Source: Anaerolineales bacterium
Lineage (GTDB): Bacteria; Chloroflexota; Anaerolineae; Anaerolineales; UBA4823
Direction of reading: 5' to 3'
Length of the DNA: 46,002 nucleotides
Assembly: GCA_020060465.1 (NCBI GenBank)
Contig: JAGVAD010000005.1
Location: forward strand, 1-46,002
The notes beneath the pieces are model-generated. The model saw only the letters and a program-made list of their open reading frames with translations, had not been told where the DNA came from and made no database searches. Positions 41,387-46,002 of this stretch are shown piece after piece. The position numbers and the translations under genes are program-made. The stretch's first letter is position 1, and every line of letters starts with the position of its first letter.

Positions 41387-44300
41387 CTATTCCTCCAGCG
41401 CCTGATTTTGCAGCTCCCACAGGCGGCGGTAGAGGCCGCTGGCCCGAATCAGTTGCGTGTGGCGGCCGCGTTCGATCACTCTACCGCCTTCCAGCACCAG
41501 GATCTCATCCATTCGTTCTAAGCCGATTAAGCGGTGCGTGACCAGGAGAAGACTGCGGCCGCGCGCGGCCTGAAAGATCGCCTCCATCACGCTGCGCTCG
41601 GTGAGCGCATCCAGACCATTGGTAGGTTCGTCCAATAATAAGATAGGCGCATCTTTGAGCAGAGCGCGCGCAATCGCCAGGCGTTGTCTCTCGCCGCCGC
41701 TCAGGCGTTGACCCTGTTCCCCAATCCAGGTGTCGCAGCCATTCGGCAAGGATTGCAGAAGGCTGTGTAACTGAGCGCGCCGGATGGCGTCATCCATTTC
41801 TGCCGGGCTGGCTTTCGGGCGCGCCAGGCGCAAATTATCGCAAACGCTGGCGTTGAACAGATACGTGCGTTGCGCGATGACAGCCATGCATCGCCGTACG
41901 TCTTCTTGGGCATAGCGACGCAGGTCTTCTCCACCCAGGTAAATGTGACCTTCTGAATAGTCCCAAAACCGCAACAATAGCTTTAGCAACGTGGATTTTC
42001 CTGCACCGCTGGGACCGACGATTGCCATCCATTTGCCAGCCGGCAGAGTGAAAGATACCTGTTGCAACACCCGGGCGCGGCGCTCCGCCGGAGCGCCGTT
42101 TGCTTTCAGGTCTTCATTTGGATATTGGAAGGACAATCCCTCTACTTGCAAGTTGAAATCTCGCGGCGCTTCCAACGGCGCTGCTGGATCATTAACCGCC
42201 GCGGGCGCGTCCACAATTTCGAAAAGGCGTTTGGCTGCCTGAAGGTTGCCTTCCAGATATTGCATCGCTGTCGGCAGGGGGTTCAACGCCTCGAAGCTGG
42301 TCAGTGCCGCCAGCGCCAGCACGGCCAGATACACGCCGTTCAATTCGCCTGCGGCGATCAAGGGAATAGCGACGATCAACGTGAACCAGACCGAAAGATT
42401 CGCCAGCAACCCGCTCAGCGCGCTTTGCAGCCCGTTGATCAGAGCCATTTTCCGCTGAGCGACGACCCATGAGCAGCTCAATTGATCCACCCGATCTGCC
42501 CAGGCTGCCCCGCGACCGTAAGCGATGAGTTCCGCCATGCCCTGGATGCCATCCACCAGGGCAGTGGACATCTCTGCTCGCAGTTCCACCATGCGCCGCC
42601 CAGGGTGGCGTCCTAGCCGGCGAGCGATCGCGGGAATACCCAGCGCGGCTGATAGCCAGCAAGCCGCCCAGACCTGGGCGACCTGCTGGTGAAAGCGATG
42701 TAAGAACAACCATACCGCAAGGCCGACGACAATTGCCGAAAGCGGCGGCGCGACCACGCGCACATAAAAGTTTTCCAGCGATTCAATGTCACCTAAAATT
42801 CTGGCGAACAGATCGCCGCTGCGCCATCTTGCCAATCGCGCTGGGGCAAGCGGCTCCAGCGCCTGGTAAAACCATACCCGCAGGCGGGCCAGTAAATGAA
42901 AAGTGGTCTGATGGGATAGATAACGTTCCAGGTAACGGAACAGCCCACGGGAGATGCCAAAAAAACGCACGCCTACAATCGCGGTTTGCAATTCGGCGAT
43001 GGAGGGATGTAAGGCGGCTGCGGAGATGATATAAGCAGAGGCGCTCATCAGGCCAACGCCGCTCAAGGTCGTGGCTGCGCCCATCAACACCGACAGCGCT
43101 GCCCAACGCCAGTACGGCGCTAACAGGCGCAGTAAACGCAGCAGGATGCTGATGGAGAGCGTTTCGCCAGTGAACGTGTTGCCCCACGCGAGAGGCGTTG
43201 GAAGCAGAACCGAAGACACAGGACGACTTTCGACGCTGCTTGCCGGGCGCAGCGCCGTCGTTTCGGCGGCATCTGCTCTGCCGGTTTCATCCAGCCTTTG
43301 CTCCGCTGGCAAGATGTCCGTATAAGCTCGGATCAAATTACGGTAAAGCTGGCAATTCTCCAGCAATTCAGCGTGACGGCCGCGCGCAATCACCTCGCCC
43401 TGATCCAGGACGACGATCTGGTCAGCATTAAGGACGGTGTTGAGGCGATGAGCGATGATCAGGCAGGTCTTGTTCAACAGCAGGCGTTCTAGCGACTTTT
43501 GTATCAGCTCCTCGCTTTCCAGGTCTAGGTTTGCCGTGGGTTCATCCAGGACGACCAGCGGAGCTTCACGCAAGAAAGCCCGCGCCAGCGCAATTCGCTG
43601 CGCCTGCCCACCGCTCAGGCGCGCTCCATGCTCGCCGATCCGGGTGTCATAACCTTGGGGCAGCGCGGCAATGAAATCATGCGCCTCGGCTTGCCGGGCG
43701 GCCCAAATCGTCTGCTCTCGGTTGGCTTGCGGGCGCGCCAGTTGAATATTCGCCAGGGCTGTATCATCAAATAGATACGGCGTTTGCGAGACCCAGGCAA
43801 TGCGCTCGCGCCATAGTTCCGGGCGGATTTGCATCAACGGCTGCTGGTTGACAAAGATTTGCCCTTCATCAGGTTCAATAAAGCGCAGAAGCAGCGAGGC
43901 AATCGTGCTTTTGCCTGCCCCGCTGGGGCCAACCAGCGCGACTTTTTGACCGGCGGGAATATCCAGGGTGACATTTTTTAGAGCTGCACGGCCATCTGTG
44001 TAAGAGACGCTTACCCCTTCCAGGTGGATGGCAGGCGGCGCGGAAAGCTCTGGCGACGGGCGCTCCTCACTTGGGTCGAATGAGGTCGCTGGGGATTGTT
44101 CCAGAATGGCAAATATTCGTTTCGCGGCCTCCACGCCAGACATGCCCGCGTGAAACCGCGCGCCTAACAAACGCAGCGGCAGGTAAAACTCTGGCGCCAG
44201 CAATAGCACGAAAAACGCCTGTTCAAAGGTCAGCCAGCCATAGAGCAAACGCAACCCGACCTGCACTGCGGCGACGGCTGTGCTCAATGTGGCTACCATT

Positions 44301-45043
44301 TCCAATACCAGAGCAGAGAGGAAGGTTACTCGCAATACGCCCATCGTGACCTGGCGAAAACGGTCGCTCACCTGGCGGATGGTTTCCGCCTGCGCCTGGC
44401 TGCGCCCAAGAATTTTTAGGGTGGTCAGACCTTGCAACACATCCAGAAAGTAAGCGCTCATCCGGCTGAGGGTCTGCCACTGGCGTTGAGTCAGGGTCTG
44501 CGCCAGACCGCCGATCAAGATCATGAAGATGGGAATGAGCGGCGCAGTAAGGAGCAAGACGAGCCCTGAGAGCAGGTCTATTGGAAAAACGATCATCAGA
44601 AAGGTGAGCGGCGTTAGCGCGGCGATCACCAGCGTGGGGAGATACTGGCTGAAGTAGGCGTCCAGGGCTTCGATCCTCTCCAGGGCGATGTTCGCCAGTT
44701 CTCCGCTGCGTTCGCCGCTCACATAAGCCGGACCTAAATCCAGCAGGCGGCGGTAGAAATCTGCCCGCAGGATGACTTTCACGCGGGAGGCAATAGCATT
44801 GGCTGAAAGCTCGCTCCCCCATGCCAAAGCGGCGCGCGCCAACATCACCAAAAGCAATGCAGCTAAAGTCGGGACGGTCTCCCCTAACCCTTGTCTATCC
44901 AAGAAACCGCGAGCGATCACGCGGCTGAGAAGACCAGCCTGCAAAGCCGTCAAAACGCCTGCTGCAAAACCCAGCCCAACCGTGAGCATCAAAGCCAATC
45001 GGCTCTGGCGGGCCAGTTGCAGCAGGCGCCTGTCGAGGTTCAT
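41387..45043 (-). CDS. cydDC: Fused CydD-CydC thiol/glutathione ABC exporter
   Basis: A 1218-aa single polypeptide carrying both halves of the heterodimeric ABC transporter that exports reduced thiols and is needed to assemble cytochrome bd. Half one (about 1-580) has six transmembrane segments and Walker A GPSGAGKST at 372-380, with LSGGQAQRIALARAF and VVLDEPTANLD. After a linker (about 585-625), half two has its own membrane part and Walker A at 1010-1018, with LSGGERQRLAIARALL and LLLDEPTNGLD. Both halves look catalytically intact. In most bacteria these are two genes. It starts 38 bp after the end of cydB on the same strand, so the oxidase and its assembly transporter are one operon. Confidence 0.95.
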   Translation of the reverse strand: MNLDRRLLQLARQSRLALMLTVGLGFAAGVLTALQAGLLSRVIARGFLDRQGLGETVPTLAALLLVMLARAALAWGSELSANAIASRVKVILRADFYRRLLDLGPAYVSGERSGELANIALERIEALDAYFSQYLPTLVIAALTPLTFLMIVFPIDLLSGLVLLLTAPLIPIFMILIGGLAQTLTQRQWQTLSRMSAYFLDVLQGLTTLKILGRSQAQAETIRQVSDRFRQVTMGVLRVTFLSALVLEMVATLSTAVAAVQVGLRLLYGWLTFEQAFFVLLLAPEFYLPLRLLGARFHAGMSGVEAAKRIFAILEQSPATSFDPSEERPSPELSAPPAIHLEGVSVSYTDGRAALKNVTLDIPAGQKVALVGPSGAGKSTIASLLLRFIEPDEGQIFVNQQPLMQIRPELWRERIAWVSQTPYLFDDTALANIQLARPQANREQTIWAARQAEAHDFIAALPQGYDTRIGEHGARLSGGQAQRIALARAFLREAPLVVLDEPTANLDLESEELIQKSLERLLLNKTCLIIAHRLNTVLNADQIVVLDQGEVIARGRHAELLENCQLYRNLIRAYTDILPAEQRLDETGRADAAETTALRPASSVESRPVSSVLLPTPLAWGNTFTGETLSISILLRLLRLLAPYWRWAALSVLMGAATTLSGVGLMSASAYIISAAALHPSIAELQTAIVGVRFFGISRGLFRYLERYLSHQTTFHLLARLRVWFYQALEPLAPARLARWRSGDLFARILGDIESLENFYVRVVAPPLSAIVVGLAVWLFLHRFHQQVAQVWAACWLSAALGIPAIARRLGRHPGRRMVELRAEMSTALVDGIQGMAELIAYGRGAAWADRVDQLSCSWVVAQRKMALINGLQSALSGLLANLSVWFTLIVAIPLIAAGELNGVYLAVLALAALTSFEALNPLPTAMQYLEGNLQAAKRLFEIVDAPAAVNDPAAPLEAPRDFNLQVEGLSFQYPNEDLKANGAPAERRARVLQQVSFTLPAGKWMAIVGPSGAGKSTLLKLLLRFWDYSEGHIYLGGEDLRRYAQEDVRRCMAVIAQRTYLFNASVCDNLRLARPKASPAEMDDAIRRAQLHSLLQSLPNGCDTWIGEQGQRLSGGERQRLAIARALLKDAPILLLDEPTNGLDALTERSVMEAIFQAARGRSLLLVTHRLIGLERMDEILVLEGGRVIERGRHTQLIRASGLYRRLWELQNQALEE

Positions 45044-45081
45044 TTACCGGATGATGGCAATTGGTTGGCGCAAGTCAGCGC

Positions 45082-46002
45082 TTAGTACACCAGCGGCGAA
45101 TCCGACGTTAACCGTTTACGAAAGACCCAGTAACTCCATGCCTGATAAGCCAGCACAATGGGAACAAAGATGATGGCGACAATGGTCATCACTTTTAGCG
45201 TATAGGGACTGGATGAGGCGTTGAAAATCGTCAGGCTCCAGGCGTTGTTCAGGCTGGAGATCATCACTCTGGGGTACATATATAGGAAGGCAGTGACCAA
45301 AGAAAAGGCGATGGATACCGCCGTGGTGAAGAAAGCCCAGCCTTCGCGGTTTTTGTTGACAAAATAGCCGCTGAGCAGGATGGCCACCATGCCGGTCAGC
45401 GGGATGACGCCGGGGTTCACGCCTAAGCGGGCGACGAAATCGGTCTCGAAGTAGGTGGCAGTCAACAGCGCCAACAATACCAGCACCACGATCAGCCACA
45501 AGCGGCGGGCAGCCGCCCGCGCGCTTTGGCGCAGTTCGCCGTCTGTTTTCAGGCTGATGAAGATCGCGCCATAGAGGGTGAAAGCCGTTAATGTGGCTGC
45601 GCCAGCCAGCAAAGCGTAAGGGTTGAGCAGGTTGAAGAAGCCGCCGACATAGTTCATATCAGCGTCAATGGGCACGCCGCGCACCAGGTTGCCAAAGGCC
45701 ACGCCGATCAACAACGCCGGCAGCGCGCTGCCCAGGAAGATCAACCAGTCCCACAGGGCGCGCCAGCGTGGGCTGGCGTCTTTGCTGCGATATTCCAGCG
45801 CCACGCCGCGGGCGATCAGCGCCAGCAGAAGCAGAAGCAACGCCAGGTAGAAACCGCTGAACAGCGTGGCGTACCACTGTGGAAAAGCGGCAAAAGTGGC
45901 GCCCCCGGCGGTGAGCAGCCAGACCTCATTCCCATCCCAATGGGGGCCGATGGTATTGATGAGGATGCGCCGTTTGTGATCCGTCTTATCTGGGGCAGAA
46001 TC
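45082..46002 (-). CDS. cydB: Cytochrome bd oxidase subunit II (5' end beyond the window)
   Basis: 307 in-frame codons run to the right window edge, so roughly the first 30-40 residues are missing. The stretch begins DSAPDKTDHKRRILINTIG and continues with the CydB signature PHWDGNEVWLLTAGGATFA, then FPQWYATLFSGFYLALL, WDWLIFLGSALPALLIGVAFGNL and NPYALLAGAATLTAF, with further transmembrane helices to the C terminus. CydB pairs with CydA in the quinol oxidase that reduces oxygen to water at low oxygen. cydA is expected just outside the window. Reading-frame calls that start at 45840 begin too late; the frame is open throughout. Confidence 0.96.
   Translation of the reverse strand, partial: DSAPDKTDHKRRILINTIGPHWDGNEVWLLTAGGATFAAFPQWYATLFSGFYLALLLLLLALIARGVALEYRSKDASPRWRALWDWLIFLGSALPALLIGVAFGNLVRGVPIDADMNYVGGFFNLLNPYALLAGAATLTAFTLYGAIFISLKTDGELRQSARAAARRLWLIVVLVLLALLTATYFETDFVARLGVNPGVIPLTGMVAILLSGYFVNKNREGWAFFTTAVSIAFSLVTAFLYMYPRVMISSLNNAWSLTIFNASSSPYTLKVMTIVAIIFVPIVLAYQAWSYWVFRKRLTSDSPLVY

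Overview
This window looks like a chromosomal segment of a bacterium from the phylum Chloroflexota, most likely class Anaerolineae. This placement is an inference from style. Many predicted lipoproteins and exported proteins carry Thr/Pro-rich linkers, -10 boxes often sit 6-8 nt from start codons, and an M29 aminopeptidase, an AI-2E-type permease and a membrane sortase are present. No outer-membrane or lipopolysaccharide assembly genes are seen. No rRNA, tRNA, CRISPR array, prophage or insertion sequence was found. Nearly all of the window is ordinary, intact chromosomal coding sequence.

Layout. Positions 1-688 hold no gene: five full copies plus a partial copy of a 97-bp hairpin-bearing tandem repeat, then a degenerate dispersed repeat. 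Positions 689-8000 carry RNase Z (-), the FtsK DNA translocase, a CapA-like lipoprotein, two small membrane-associated proteins, a LysM protein and ketopantoate reductase. Positions 8081-13164 hold a divergent pair (membrane-anchored Ig/beta-propeller protein against a flippase-like membrane protein), an FAD oxidoreductase that directly abuts the flippase, and a lipoprotein built from three copies of one domain. Positions 13215-24129 are a long + strand run: a THUMP-like methyltransferase, three consecutive zinc-ribbon proteins, a two-HKD phospholipase-D-like lipoprotein, a PQQ-type sugar dehydrogenase lipoprotein, a HerA-like ATPase, SixA, an ICMT-like methyltransferase, a sortase and a small membrane protein.

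Positions 24229-33699 carry the AI-2E permease, then dnaA (-) and dnaK (+) diverging from a 688-bp gene-free region that may be the replication origin, followed by a small membrane protein, selA (selenocysteine synthesis), an M24 peptidase and tsaD (t6A tRNA modification). Positions 33761-40011 are mainly a surface-polysaccharide group on the - strand (bi-domain MDR/Gfo-Idh oxidoreductase, heparinase II/III-like protein, family 4 glycosyltransferase), interrupted by one small + strand exported protein. The right end has an M29 aminopeptidase and, on the - strand, cydB (cut by the window edge) followed by a CydD-CydC fusion, so the cytochrome bd oxidase and the transporter needed for its assembly form one operon.

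The most notable observations are (i) a recurrent leaderless-type promoter layout that also corrects several start codons, (ii) three adjacent zinc-ribbon proteins with identical CxxC-x14-CxxC spacing, two of which are clear membrane paralogues of unknown function, (iii) the hairpin tandem repeat, (iv) the dnaA-dnaK gap as a possible oriC without canonical DnaA boxes, and (v) a triplicated-domain lipoprotein.
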